NCBI GenBank assembly: GCA_945643635.1
Contig: CALZFC010000108.1
Span: 587,001 to 651,000, forward strand
Direction: 5' to 3'
DNA from: Allodiplogaster sudhausi
Lineage: Eukaryota; Nematoda; Chromadorea; Rhabditida; Diplogasteridae
DNA length: 64,000 nucleotides
Part shown: piece after piece, positions 1 to 11,770 of the stretch
How the letters are laid out: every line of letters starts with the position of its first letter
Position numbering within the stretch: the stretch's first letter is position 1
Notes under the pieces: model-generated
Told to the model about the DNA's origin: nothing
Database searches by the model: none
The model's input: the letters and a program-made list of their open reading frames with translations, nothing else
Made by a program: the position numbers and the translations under genes

Positions 1-605
1 TCTTCTTGGTGGCGATGGCCTCGTCTACCTCTCCTGCTTCAATCAGCGGCGCATGCTCACCGGAGCCCTGCGAGGTTCTCGACGATTGACGCTGAGTCGA
101 CGAGATTCGCGACGCGCGAGGGAGTGGCCTGAAATTGGTGGGCGTATGTGGCCGATTGGTTAGAGGCTCGATCACTCAATCAAGCGCACCGAGTTCGAGT
201 CCCTCTCAAGACGGAACTGACTTTGGCGCCTCTTCCTCGTCCGTGTCTTCGCTGCTCTCCTTCTTGTCTTCCTCCTTGGCCAGCGTCTGCATCGCAACCA
301 TGCCAGCGAAGCGGCCACCATCGATCGCGCACAGCTCTTCGTAGGCTGTAAAGGGTTTTGATCTTATTTTGTCAGATTCTTCGGTATTTGATACATTTTT
401 ATGCATATTTATAGTTTTTTTTAAATTTAAAAATGATAATAAAAAAATCCACTCACTTCCACTCTCGACGACTCTTCCCTCGTGCATGACATAAAGGCGA
501 GTTGCGTGGCGAATTGAAGCCAGTCGATGGGCGATCATCACTGTGGTGCGGCCGGCGGAAGCACGAAGAAGAGCCTCCTCAAATGGGCTTGCTTGTTTCT
601 CCCTT

Positions 606-653
<48 letters not shown>

Positions 654-1989
654 ATACCTCTCTCTGTCTCTCTCTCTTCTTTCTTTCTAGCACTCTCTCT
701 ACTTTATCTTTATATCTCCCTACCTTTCACTGTTCCTCTCAGTATATCCTTTCTCTGTCTCTCTCTATCTCTCCTTCCTCCCTCTCACCATTCCTCTCTG
801 TCTCTCCTTTCCCCTCATTCTCACCCTCTCTCGCTCTCTCCCTGTCTCTCTATGCCTTCCACGCCCTCCCTCCCTCCCCCTCTCTTCCTCTCTCTCTCTC
901 TCTTCCTCCCTTCCTCCCTCTCTCGCTCTCTCCCCGATCTGGACGACTCTCTCGGAGTGCGCATCCAAAGCAGAAGCCGCCTCGCTCCCCCTCTCTCTCT
1001 CTCTCTCTCTCTCTCTCCCCAACCTGGACGACTCTCTCAGAGTGTGCATCCAATGCCGAAGTCGCCTCGTCCAGCAGCAGCATCCTCGGCTGCCCTGCAA
1101 TGGCTCGTGCAATGGCGATCCGCTGCTTCTGCCCGCCCGAAAGGGAGACGCCGCCGCCGGCAGAGCCGCCAATTAGCGTTTCGTATCCCTGAATAGGATT
1201 GATTGATTGATTGATTGATTTATTTATTTCTAGTGTTACAGTATCCGTGATGATACATACCTTCTCGAGTTGCATGATGAAATCGTGTGCATTGGCCGTC
1301 TTTGCACTGTCGACCACGTCGTCTTCGCTGATCCACTCTCGGCCGAGTCGAATGTTGTCGGCGATCGAGCCGTGGAAGAGCGACGGCTCTTGCGAAACGA
1401 CGCCGATCAGCTTAAATTGAGCTCTTATTTATTTTGAAATATTTATTTCAAAATTCTTGCCATCTCCTTCCATACGCGAGCATATAAGGCGATTTCAAAA
1501 AATGAATTTTGCATAACTAAAGACAAGAGAAAATTATTTTGTCTCGGAATTAGAATATTGTAATTCCGACGAAAGTAAAAATTGTCACGAAAGCGTTTGA
1601 CAATTTTTCGCTTCGTAAGGAAGGGACAAACAGTGAAATATGGCAAATTCCGGCTAAATTGAAAAATGAAACTTTTTTTTTGCTGATGGTGAGATGAAAA
1701 ATATGTATGTATGTATGTAGATAGATACATATGTATGCTTTTTTTCGTTGTAAACAAACTTGTTCGATTACCTTTCGCAGCTTGATGAAGTCGTACTCCC
1801 TGATGTCGATGCCGCCCAGCTCGATTCTTCCCGATGTGATCTCGTAGAGACGAGTGATCAGAGACACCTAAGTGATTTTATCTGATTAAATCTTATTTTT
1901 TTCGTTTCTTTTATATAACTCTCCATCCTCCTCCCTCCTTCTCTCTTTGTTCTCCCGCTTCCCTAACCGAAGTGCTCTTTCCACATCCA

Positions 1990-2026
<37 letters not shown>

Positions 2027-3707
2027 CATCACTCTTTCTCTCTGTCTCTTTCTCTAACCGAAGTGCTCTTTCCACATCCACTCGCCCCCACCAATGCCAC
2101 GGTCTCTCCCTCGTTGACATGCCAGCTGACTCCGTCGAGCGCGGCGCCCTTTCGGCCCGCGTAGCCAAAGTGGACGTCCTGGGGAAAGAACAATAAGAAA
2201 TCCACTATAGCCTCCATATCAGCTTATGCACAAGCCGTGGCCGTAATCTTGAAAGACTTGTGTACAAAAGTTGACCAAATGTCTTTAAGAAACAAGATGA
2301 AAAACTGAGAAAAGAGAGTGCTTCAGTGATTCACGATCAAAATCAAAAGTAAATCGGAACTGACCTCGAAACGAATGTCAAAGCGAGCGGTCGACGGATT
2401 TCGCGTGCCAGAGCTCTCGGTGGTTGTTGGCACCTAGCCAATTAGCGATGAGATATATTTTTCGCTCATGAATTGGTCGTATAATTTTAAGTTACGCTAT
2501 TACATAGCAACATCAAGAAAAGAAAAAAGAGTGAGCGTGAAAAAAAAAGAAAATTCAAGATATTAGGAAGAGATAGAAAAAATTAGTCAATAAAACTTAA
2601 ACAAATAAATAAAGAAAATAAAATAAATAAATTGTACTCGATCGATTGTTCTGTAGATGAGCGCGCAAGAGACGCGAGCCTTCAGAATGCACATCATGTG
2701 AGGGGATAGAGAACCTGGCACAAGGAAGTCCTTTGTTTAATTTTTTTTAAAGAATAAGCAAGTCAATTAGTTTTTTATTTATTTTAAAGTTTTTATTTCA
2801 ATTAATTTTTTAAAAGAATAAACTGCTCTAAATCAGCAAATTTGGGAATATTCAAAATGAAAAAAAAATGTCAGTCTCACCGATGACGTACGATGACCAA
2901 ACGTGCAGATTCACGACAACAATCACCGTTCCCGCGTCCTTGATGGCGCCCGAGTGGAAGAGGATGGCACCGTACCTTTAGATCAAGTTATGTAACAGAT
3001 TATATGTTTTAAAAATGTGATATGCAATCCAAGGAAGGAAGAAGATAAGGAAGAAGAGTATTTGTTTATATTTAAAAAAAAAATTAATAAAATAAAAATA
3101 ATTAAAAGCAGTTTATTTTCAGGTTGAGTTACAGTAACAAATGTCAAATATAAATATTATTATTTAAAAGAGAAAAAAAACACGAATAAAATTTAGATTT
3201 AATTTCAGAAGTACAGTAAGAAATCGCCGCACTGACCACATGCCACCAATGAAGAACATGGCGATAATGAAGCCGGAGGCGCCGTCGAACATCCCGTTGA
3301 TAAGCGCGCCCTTGAGCAGCTGCCGTCGGCCAGTGTTCAGGAGTGATGAATACTTCTGTGGAAAAAAATAACCGTTATACATACCTGGCAGCGGATTCAT
3401 ACTAATTCGAATTGTCCGTTTCTCCACTCTTTTTTTTTATAGAAAATAAAAGTTAGATGTGTGTAATAGAATAATTTTGAAAATTTCTTATGCTTAAATT
3501 ATCCGTACCAAATTACTTTGTGAGGAATTTAATTAGTTTTAAAGTGGCCAAAAAGAAAGAGCAACCTCGACGATGCTTTGCTGCGCGTTGAGACTGGCGA
3601 CCGTCTTGACGTTGAGGATGGCTTCCTCGGCGACGGCGTTCGCATCTTCGAAAAGCTCCATCGACTTGTTCGTCGGCTTTGCGGAGAACTGGAAGAGTAG
3701 GGATGTA

Positions 3708-3787
<80 letters not shown>

Positions 3788-6700
3788 TAACATCAATCAA
3801 GTCATAGTGGTTGATGTAAAATTAACTTAATAATAATTTTTTGGCTAAAAATAAATCCCCTAAATATTCGCCATATCAGCTTACCCTTGGCGCGGCGCCC
3901 ATCATCATAGCAGCGAGTGGCACCATGAGAATCATGGCGCCCGACAGCTGCGCCTGGACGAAGAAGCCAATGATCGTAGCCGAAACTGTCGTGGCGAGAC
4001 CGCGCGCGAGCAGGCCTATTTTATCGTTCAGCGCGTCCTTGATGCGTTCAATATTGCTGTAAATATACATAGATTTTTATTGATGGCTCTCAAAATAGAT
4101 ATTAGTAAGTTCACTGCTTATTTTGGAAAGAAAAAAACAACTTATTTTTAGAAGATTTATGGGTCAATTAAGCCCATTAAGCCTATTTAAGAGAGCCTCT
4201 CCGTATGCCTCCAGTAGGGCCTGCCCCAGATCCAGATGTTGGATTTCGAGAGCGAAAACGTTGTCGGACATGGCACTGGGCCCCAGTAACAAGATTTGAC
4301 GGCAAAAATTTTTTTTCAAAAAATATACTTACGTGAACAGTTAAATGTATGGATAATTTGTGATCTGATGTATCTCACTTCAAAATCAATGTTTTTAAAT
4401 TTTCTTTTTTTTATTGGCATCTCCGTTGAATTCTAAACAAAAACTCTGTTGATATATTTGATCAAATATTATATTTTCATATCGAAAAATTATTTTAAAT
4501 ATTTCAATTTGACCGTTGAATACCTTATACTCAAAACGTTTTGGGTACTATATCTCAAATTGTAGAGCGTTAAAAACTGTGTAACATGTCTTCTTTTCGT
4601 CTCATATATCCTTCCCTAGAGGCGTTAAAAATAGGCTCAAATAAGGGTACCTCGGCGACATCGGATTCAAGGAATGCGTGAAAAAAGGTTAAATAATTGT
4701 TTTAGCATAAAGTGAACCACTTCATTCAATTCAGCGCGTTTTTCTTGTCAGAAAAGTTATATATCAAAATTCACTAAACTATCGTTTTCCACGAAAAAAC
4801 TCATTTTTCGACTTTGCTACCATGGACAGAAAATGACCTAAAACTATTCGAATCGTTATATCTTCGACAGATTCAAAGACTACAGAAGGTGAATAGTACT
4901 ATTCTGTACGCGACAAAATTCTCTACAAAATACCTCATTTACATCTGGATAGGACGTCCCTACCAATGACTGTATCGATTTTCCCATGGCGGTCGCGTCA
5001 AAACTGACAAATCAGCATTTAACAACTTTTCGTGCAATCTTAGTGTTTCCTACTCATCCAATACACCATTCTGCTCCACGAAGCATCCTGAGGTCAGAAC
5101 CGATGTTTATCTTGCAGATTTCTTGTGATAAAAGCCTGCAAAAGGGTTCGCACGCGCGCGGCTTCGAACCTGCGACCCATGACTTTCGACGTGCACACCA
5201 ATTGGCTAAAATGGCGTTATAAAATTCATTTGTCGAGACTGCTTGAACCAATTTTAAAGTTTGAAATATGAATCGATAGCAATTTTTGCGCTCTATCGAA
5301 ATAATAATATATGCCAAAAAATGTAAAATGATGGTAAGGTCAAATATGTGGCCAAAATATTCGAACCCAAAAAAGTAGATCAAAAAAGCTATTCATAATA
5401 ACGTGATGTATGGGAAAGTTGTTCGTCTGAGCGCAAGCTATAGAATGGCATAAAAGATGTGGGGATAAGTTCAATTCGCGAGCAACAACAGTCGCGGAAA
5501 TGTCCCCCCCAAAAAAATGACTTTTCAATGGACTCCAGGGCCCTTTTTTCGGTACTCTTATTAATAGAGAGGACATTCTTTATCAGTCACTATTATCTAT
5601 TCGGCAGGAGTACCGAAAAAGGGCCCTGGAGTCCATTGAAAAGTCATTTTTTTGGGGGGGGACATTTCCGCGGCTGTTGTTGCTCGCGAATTGAACTTAT
5701 CCCCAAATGTTTTATGCCATTCTATAGCTTGCGCTCAGACGAACAACTTTCCCATACATCACGTTATTATGAATAGCTTTTTTGATCTACTTTTTTGGGT
5801 TCGAATATTTTGGCCACATATTTGACCTTACCATCATTTTACATTTTTTGGCATATATTATTATGTCGATAGAGCGCAAAAATTGCTATCGATTGATAGT
5901 TCAAACTTTAAAATTGGTTCAAGCAGTCTCGAGAAATGAATTTTATAACGTCATTTTAGCCAATTGGTTGTGCACGTCGAAAGTCATGGGTCGCAGGTTC
6001 GAAGCCGCGCGCGTGCGAACCCTTTTGCAGGCTTTTACCACGGGAAATCTGCAAAATAAACATCGGTTCTGACCTCAGGATGCTTCGTGGAGCAGAATGG
6101 TGTATTGGATGAGTAGGAAACACTAAGATTGCACGAAAAGTTGTTAATGCTGATCTGTCAGTTTTGACGCGACCGCCATGGGAAAATCGATGCAGTCATT
6201 GGTAGGGACGTCCTATCCAGATGTAAATGAGGTATTTTGTAGAGAATTTTGTCGCGTACAGAATAGTACTATTCACCTTCTGTAGTCTTTGAATCTGTCG
6301 AAGATATAACGATTCGAATAGTTTTAGGTCATTTTCTGTCCATGGTAGCAAAATCGAAAAATGAGTTTTTTTCGTGGAAAACGATAGTTTAGTGAATTTT
6401 GATATATAACTTTTCTGACAAGAAAAACGCGCTGAATTGAATGAAGTGGTTCACTTTATGCTAAAACAATTATTTAACCTTTTTTCACGCATTCCTTGAA
6501 TCCGATGTCGCCGAGGTATACTTATTTGAGCCTATTTTTAACCCCCCTAGGGAAGGATATATGAGACGAAAAGAAGATATGTTACACAGTTTTTAACGCT
6601 CTACAATTTGAGATATAGTACCCAAAACGTTTTGAGTATAAGGTATTCAACGGTCAAATTGAAATATTTAAAATTATTTTTCGATATGAAAATATAATAT

Positions 6701-8136
6701 TTGATCAAATATATCAACAGAGTTTTTGTTTAGAATTCAACGGAGATGCCAATAAAAAAAAGAAAATTTAAAAATATTAATGTTAAAGAAAATTATGGCG
6801 AATTATACTTTTTCCTTACTTTTGAATGCCTAGACAAGGAAAATTTTTTTATAACAAAATTGATCTACTAATGTTCTTTAAAGTGCGCATGAGTACCCCT
6901 AATAAAATTTTGGATAACTGAATCGAAAATTTTGCGCCGGGGCAGGCCCCGGTTGAGGGCTGCTTGATCCTTACAGAGAGGCTCTCTTAACCCATTAAGT
7001 TTATTAAGCGTAGTAACCTATTAAGCCGATTCGTAAGCGCGCCCGCCGCGTGCTTGTCCTGCCACGCGGCATCTTGTATTAAGACAGCGTGCGTGAACTC
7101 ACGACGCAGGTTCTCGATGATACGACCTGTGACCGTACGGAGCAGGAAAGACTGAACGCGAGAGTACTCCTCCTCTTATTGTATTGCTATTCAGTGACAT
7201 CTAATATGAAAAAATTAAAAAAAAAAATTTTTCCCATATATTCCACGCTATCGGAGGATATATAAACGGTTGTCACAAACAAAATTGTGTGCACACCGTC
7301 AACTACTACTTAAAAACAGTCAATTATTAAGTTCATTTGTCAGCATTTGTTTCTTATAAGTATTTAAAAAAAATTCCGCTCACCTCTATGAATGAAATGA
7401 CCAATACTACGAAGATCATGACGAGGTAGAAGTACATCAGGCTAACAATCTTGTAGAAGAATTCGTCATTGCCTACGGGCTGTAATAAGTAGCTTCAAAG
7501 TTGCAGGTTTTGCACTTTTTTGTGCTCACATCACGGAACTACTGATTGGGAAATATGCAAATGTAAATATACTTATATAATTACATATATCTCCGAAAAG
7601 GACAATAAGCCAAACAAAAAAAAACCAACGTCTTTCGTGCTAATGTAGATGTTCGTGAGGCGTCCGACCACCAGAAACATGGACGGGAGCGCGGCGCCTT
7701 CGATCATGGCGAGTGTGCATGCGATCAGTAAGAGCACTTTGTCGCGCCGACTCGTAAAACGGAACTGAGAAATGAGCGAGATGAGAAAAATTTTTTTGCC
7801 GCGTTCACTGTGGGGAACAAACAAATAACACTTATAAAGACTAAAAAAAAAGCTTCGTCATACCAGATCCAGATAAGAAGCTGGCTTCGTTTCCAACTTG
7901 TCCTCTTCGATGTCACCTCTGAAGGTAGTCATTTACTATATGTTATTCGTGAAGAGCTAACATTATTGCTCGTGAAAACTTCTTTCAAATACATTGACAC
8001 TGGCATATCATTACTGTGTTCATACTATTTTGGCTCTTTCTTTTGCGAATACTCCTCCATTCTTTCCACCCTTATCCTCCTTTTCTTTCTCTCTTTCTCT
8101 TTCTGTATATAATTCACTACTTTTTTATCTTTCTTT

Positions 8137-8183
<47 letters not shown>

Positions 8184-8675
8184 TCTTCCAGAGTACACGA
8201 CGAAAAAAAGAGTGTGCTCGCCTGCACAAAATGCGATTGAGAACGCGCTCGAAGAGCGGCAGCGGCACCTCCTCGCCTGCGTATGATTCGTCGTCACTTT
8301 CCTCGCCGACGTCGTCTGTCGAACGCTTCTCTTCCTCCTCCAGATTGTCGACCGATGTCTCCGGCACGGCGACGTAGCCACCATTCGAATTATTCGTATT
8401 ATTCGGCTCAGGTACTGACTGCAAAAAAGAGCAGCAATATATCAAACACATATAACACTAAAAATTGCAATTGCCTTCTTTTCACCAACTGCTAATTATT
8501 TTTTATTAGCATAGTTCTAAAACAATTTCTTCATGAACTACAAATCACTCAGTTTTTTTTTGTAAAGTCTAGTAAACTAGTTAATCTAAAAATGTCAAAG
8601 CGTCGCTGGAACACAACAAACCTCGCCATTGTCGCCGATAAAGGCGCTGTTGTGCGAGGGCGCTGGCGAGTTCAT
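1..8675 (-). CDS. ABCB-type P-glycoprotein, copy A (5' half; runs off the left edge)
   Basis: ATP-driven efflux pump of the plasma membrane (ABC subfamily B). Spliced exons, in coding order: 8622-8675, 8222-8418, 7864-7918, 7630-7764, 7384-7479, 7018-7151, 3885-4056, 3566-3688, 3237-3355, 2881-2975, 2638-2714, 2365-2433, 2059-2178, 1772-1867, 1261-1410, 1024-1188, 457-577, 222-345 and 1-128. All junctions keep phase. They encode an acidic N-terminus, TMD1 and NBD1 with Walker [10 protein letters not shown] (exon 13), Q-loop VSQEP (exon 15), signature LSGGQKQR and Walker [12 protein letters not shown] (exon 16) and the H-loop IAHRL (exon 17), then an acidic linker. TMD2 and NBD2 lie outside the window. 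Exon 2 uses a GC donor (8221-8220). The start ATG at 8675 lies 16 bp after a TTTCAG that could be a trans-splice acceptor. Exon lengths match copy B almost throughout. The family is certain; individual splice sites are inferred from phase and paralogue comparison. Confidence 0.93.
129..221 (+). other. tRNA-like 93-bp intron of P-glycoprotein A
   Basis: This is the intron between coding exons 18 and 19 of copy A, read here on the strand opposite to the gene. It contains an A-box-like TGGCCGATTGG and a B-box-like GAGTTCGAGTCC at roughly tRNA spacing. The acceptor and T stems do not pair well, so it is a tRNA-like relic rather than a working tRNA gene. The equivalent intron of copy B (29194-29286) is also 93 bp and tRNA-like in the same orientation relative to the gene. 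Confidence 0.6.
600..1023. repeat. CT-rich microsatellite filling intron 16 of P-glycoprotein A
   Basis: Long runs of CT and CTCTCTGT on the plus strand, so GA-rich in the sense of the gene. The equivalent intron of copy B (28443-28796) is filled with GA on its sense strand. The intron also contains a degraded copy of the preceding exon end (939-984). The long open frames here are low-complexity artefacts. Confidence 0.9.
939..984 (-). repeat. Intronic duplicate of the exon-16 3' end and donor
   Basis: About 46 bp that repeats, with a few differences, the last bases of exon 16 (1024-1069), which encode the end of Walker B and the D-loop ([12 protein letters not shown]). The copy lies 85 bp downstream in gene sense. 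Its donor position reads AT rather than GT, so it should not splice there. Confidence 0.8.
1963..1992 (-). repeat. Intronic duplicate of the exon-13 Walker A end and donor
   Basis: Thirty bases identical to 2054-2083, the end of the Walker A exon plus its donor (CACTTCG followed by gttag), 91 bp downstream in gene sense and separated by a CT tract. The donor is intact, so it could in principle be used. Copy B has several such copies in the same intron (24723-24966). Confidence 0.85.
3709..3784. repeat. (TA)n microsatellite
   Basis: About 76 bp of uninterrupted TA dinucleotide in an intron of copy A, next to the polypyrimidine tract of exon 8 (3566-3688). Confidence 0.95.
4191..6986. mobile_element. 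Foldback element 1, TTAA-flanked, in intron 6 of P-glycoprotein A
   Basis: A 2.8-kb near-palindrome bounded by TTAA on both sides (4187-4190 and 6987-6990). Termini are GAGAGCCTCTC and its complement. The two arms are highly similar inverted copies from about 4400 to 5560 and 5610 to 6770; the outer 200 bp on each side differ except at the tips. The centre (about 5562-5608) is a short loop between copies of CAGGGCCCTTTTTTCGGTAC. No protein-coding capacity is visible. TTAA target duplication is the hallmark of piggyBac-type transposition; assignment to that group is inference. Confidence 0.85.
5957..6006 (+). other. tRNA-like A/B box pair inside the right arm of foldback element 1
   Basis: TAGCCAATTGG (A-box-like) is followed about 28 bp later by GGTTCGAAGCC (B-box-like), the layout of an internal RNA polymerase III promoter. 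The inverted left arm carries the same pair on the minus strand at 5160-5208. A full cloverleaf is not apparent, so this may be a tRNA-derived SINE fragment. Confidence 0.5.
8060..8190. repeat. CT microsatellite in intron 2 of P-glycoprotein A
   Basis: CT-rich tract on the plus strand, ending about 30 bp from the GC donor of exon 2. It gives long spurious open frames on both strands. Confidence 0.9.
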
Positions 8676-8859
8676 TATTTTAGCGAACGCTGAAATGTTG
8701 GCGAGAATGGCGGGAAAAGAAAAGTTTTAAAAAAGTTTTGACTATTCCAAATCTAAGAGATAGGAATATATGAGAATTCTACTGGACGTCCATAGTATGC
8801 CGGTGGCTAAATACCTATTGTTAGTCTAAAAGTATTGCACAACGAGATGCAAGAGCTGC

Positions 8860-9040
8860 GTAGTATTCACGCACACATGTGAAGGGGAGACACGGGCCGC
8901 CTCCCGCAAGTGCTTTCGTTGTCTGACTGTCTCACATGTCTCCTCGGCTCGCGTACTCTCTCGCCTTCGCGCCGTCTCTCCTCCACCTGTCGCACACTCT
9001 CTCGCCTCCTCTTGTTGTCTTGCGGCGCCTAGAGACGAGT
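8860..9040 (-). promoter_or_regulatory. Candidate promoter region of P-glycoprotein A
   Basis: A GAGA-rich block 190-370 bp upstream of the copy A start. It contains GGCGAGAGAGTACGCGA (8965-8949, minus sense). The same motif with one change lies 237-253 bp upstream of the copy B start (17102-17118). Conservation between divergent paralogues suggests a shared regulatory element; no TATA box was identified. Confidence 0.4.
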
Positions 9041-10417
9041 TCAAATGCTCAGTGTCCTGGCGAGTGTTTGTGATGCTGAGGCCAAAAGCATGGATGGAAA
9101 GGGCTTGAGCGAAACTTTAGATTTACATAAGTATATAGTACATTTGTATGTCACTTCTAGGTAGTATTACTAGGTATGACTTTTATATTGTAACAGTAAA
9201 CTACTCATTTTCTGTACATTTTGCCACATCTCGAGATTCACATTCATTGACTTTTTGGAGAAACAAAAAAGTATTTGCGAGTCTTTCTCATGCTTCTCTT
9301 CTGAACATTTGACTTCCAAAGGTGTATATGTAGTTTGAGGGCAGCACAGAGAAAGCGGAGATGGAGAAAGGCCGACCCTTCACAATGTTGGGCAATTCTT
9401 TTAGTAGAGGACCATTTCAGCGAAGCCTTTTTTTATTGCTACCCCGCATACGGTTATTCACCGAGCCCATTGGAGCCCGGCTCGTAAGTCAAGGGCAAAA
9501 TAGTAAAAGGAAGATCGCACAAGGGAGATCAAAAGAGCACGGGAAGGGATCAAAACACTAGAAATGAGAAGAAACGAGAAAGAGGAGGCGAAGGAGCGCA
9601 TAGGAAATACAACGGGGAGTAGAGAGAGCAGACAGAGATTCGGGTTAGAGAAATAGAAGGCTAAAGATGTTTTCTGATAGACGAAAGAAGAGTCTGAGTT
9701 CAAGAGGATCCACTATTCACGTCATCCATGCACTGCACACAAACTACGTGCAGTTTTAAGCCTTTTCCTCTTCCGCCAAAATGGACAGCACTTTAAGATG
9801 TATTTGTCTGTAGAGAAACAAACTGAACAACTTTGGATAATTCTGAACGAAACGTACATTTTTATTTAATTTTTTTGGTTATTATAAAATTTAAGCGTCA
9901 ACTTTATTATGGCAACCAACTGGCTGTGGCAATTGTTCCTTTATCGAAATGAGTTTGCAGATCAAATAAATCATATTGAGAAACAGGATGTCAAAAAGAG
10001 ATGCAATTTTTTGAATTGGCACTTGCGAATGTGGAAAACGTCGTCCGTCGATTGAATGAGATATTCGATTGAATGAGATAAATAAATATTCATAATGACA
10101 CAAAGTTCATCTCTCAGCCAAGTGCACCATAATGTGCAGCTAATAATACTTTTTTCCCCTGTTTCCCATTTCCCTCGTCATTTCTACTACATTCGCCAAG
10201 GAAGACAGGTTGATCCTCGCTTGCTTGTAAAAAAAATAATTTTTTTTCTTGATACATTTATAGCAAATGCTGTCAAGCACAGACGATGAGATATATTCTT
10301 ATAATTAGTTTATGATTAATTGAAAGATCTATTCTATTAAGTTATATACCAAAAAGCGAACAAAATAAAATTAAAATATTATATTTAAAAAAAATATTTA
10401 AAAAAAATTTCTTGCAG
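9041..10417. other. Intergenic, no gene recognised
   Basis: AT-rich sequence between the copy A promoter region and the Lys-rich gene. Open frames on both strands (for example 9361-9561 and 9458-9703) overlap each other, lack recognisable domains and have no convincing splice partners. Confidence 0.5.
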
Positions 10418-11504
10418 ATGCTTCCGGCTCCAGAGAGTGAAGGTGCGGATTTGAACTCCCACCTCATTCTTTCCCTTTGTGTTCCAACTGAACGAATTCA
10501 TAAAAAACAATCTTCAATTTTTATACTCAATTACATATTTTTTATTTCTTATATTTTTTTTAAAGAACTATTTTCCTATCCCTCTCTTGCTGCCTTATAT
10601 TCTCGCCCTCTATATTTCTCTCTCTCTCTCTGACTATCCTCTTCTTTCAGCGATCCCCGCCCCGTGTCTGGGTGTCCCGGGAGGACCGCCGACCTCTGCG
10701 GGAGGCGCCAAATCTGGCGTCGTGCCTCTGCCGCCCGCGATGCCGGCCCCCGTTGTGACGGGCATTCGCGGAGTCGGCGGCGGCGGCGTCCGTCCGCTCG
10801 GCTCGGACGACGTCGTCAATCTCACGTCCGAGGCTGCGTCCTCAAAGGTTTCTTGACCTTTCGTCGTCAAAAGACATTTCGTCACAAAGGATTCCTCCGC
10901 CGGAAATGGGCGGGAAGTTTAAATCTAAGAATGGCGGGAATACAAATATGGAATTAAAAGCCGCCTGCTTGCAGAGTAAGGCAGCTTCGAAGCGTAAGGA
11001 ATCGATGAAGGCAGTTCATGGCAAGGGAAAGGGAACCAAGGGCAAGGGAAGCAAGGTCGGGGAAATTCGCATGTCACTCTCTCTTCCACTCTCTTTCTCA
11101 CTCTGTCTTTCTCTCTCTTTCTCTCTCTCTCTCTTTCTCTCTCTCCCTCTCTCTCTCACTCTGTCTTTCTCTCTTGCTCTCTCTTTCTTTCTCTCTTGCT
11201 CTCTATTTCTCTCTTTCACTCTCTTTCTCTCTCTCTCGTTCTCTCTTTCTCTCTCTCTCTTGCTCTCACTCTCTCATTCCCTCAAATTGCAACTTTGAAA
11301 TATGCGCAGTCGCCATGCCCATCGCCACTCGGCTCGGCTGAGGACGCCGCTGCGGCGAAGAAGCACAAGAGCAAGGGCAAGAGCCCAAAGAAGGCTGTCG
11401 TGAGCCGCCGGCGTAAGGATGGGGCCTTTTTTAAGGGAGCCAAAAACTCGCTTTTGAATTCCGGCCTTTTGCCTGACCGAAAGGCGAGATTGCGGCGTTC
11501 GTGA
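10418..11504 (+). CDS. Lys-rich, Pro/Gly-rich protein of unknown function
   Basis: Four exons splice in phase to 165 codons: 10418-10442, 10651-10847, 10975-11055 and 11310-11504 (TGA). The N-terminal half is Pro/Gly/Val-rich and the C-terminal half is very basic (KAASKRKESMK, KKHKSKGKSPKK, RRRKDGAFF), suggesting a nuclear or nucleic-acid-associated protein; this is inference from composition only. The ATG directly follows CTTGCAG, a typical acceptor, so the mRNA may be trans-spliced or an upstream exon may exist. The last intron is almost entirely CT repeats. No family was recognised. Confidence 0.6.
11075..11285. repeat. CT microsatellite in intron 3 of the Lys-rich gene
   Basis: About 200 bp of CTCTCT, CTTTCT and related units just upstream of the last coding exon of the Lys-rich gene. 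It doubles as a very long polypyrimidine tract. Confidence 0.9.
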
Positions 11505-11770
11505 TTTAGACAGACGCGATAACAGAGTCAAGAAAATATATTTTTTTTAATTATGGTTGATCTGCGTCCTTTTTTGGCATTATTAGAAGAAGAAAGTTGA
11601 TACAAGCGATGAAAACAGAAATGATTATAGTCTAGTCAATTTTCTAAATATTGTTTTCCTAGAATTACATTTTCGGCAGCTGGTAAATGAAAGGACAAAT
11701 GAATTGCGCAAATCGAATTACAGTGTGCCATCGTACTTGACCAAAGTGCCTTTTCCCCCTCTCAGAGGAG

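Noticed and set aside
129..221. Functional tRNA gene
   Set aside because: A- and B-box-like motifs are present, but acceptor and T stems do not pair, in either this copy or 29194-29286.
527..1196. Long Ser/Leu or Arg/Glu open frames over CT/GA tracts (also 8016-8384, 11016-11341, 12450-13315, 14022-14441, 24497-25130, 28239-28836, 29790-30345, 61155-61406)
   Set aside because: Low-complexity dinucleotide repeats are open in all frames. They coincide with introns of supported genes.
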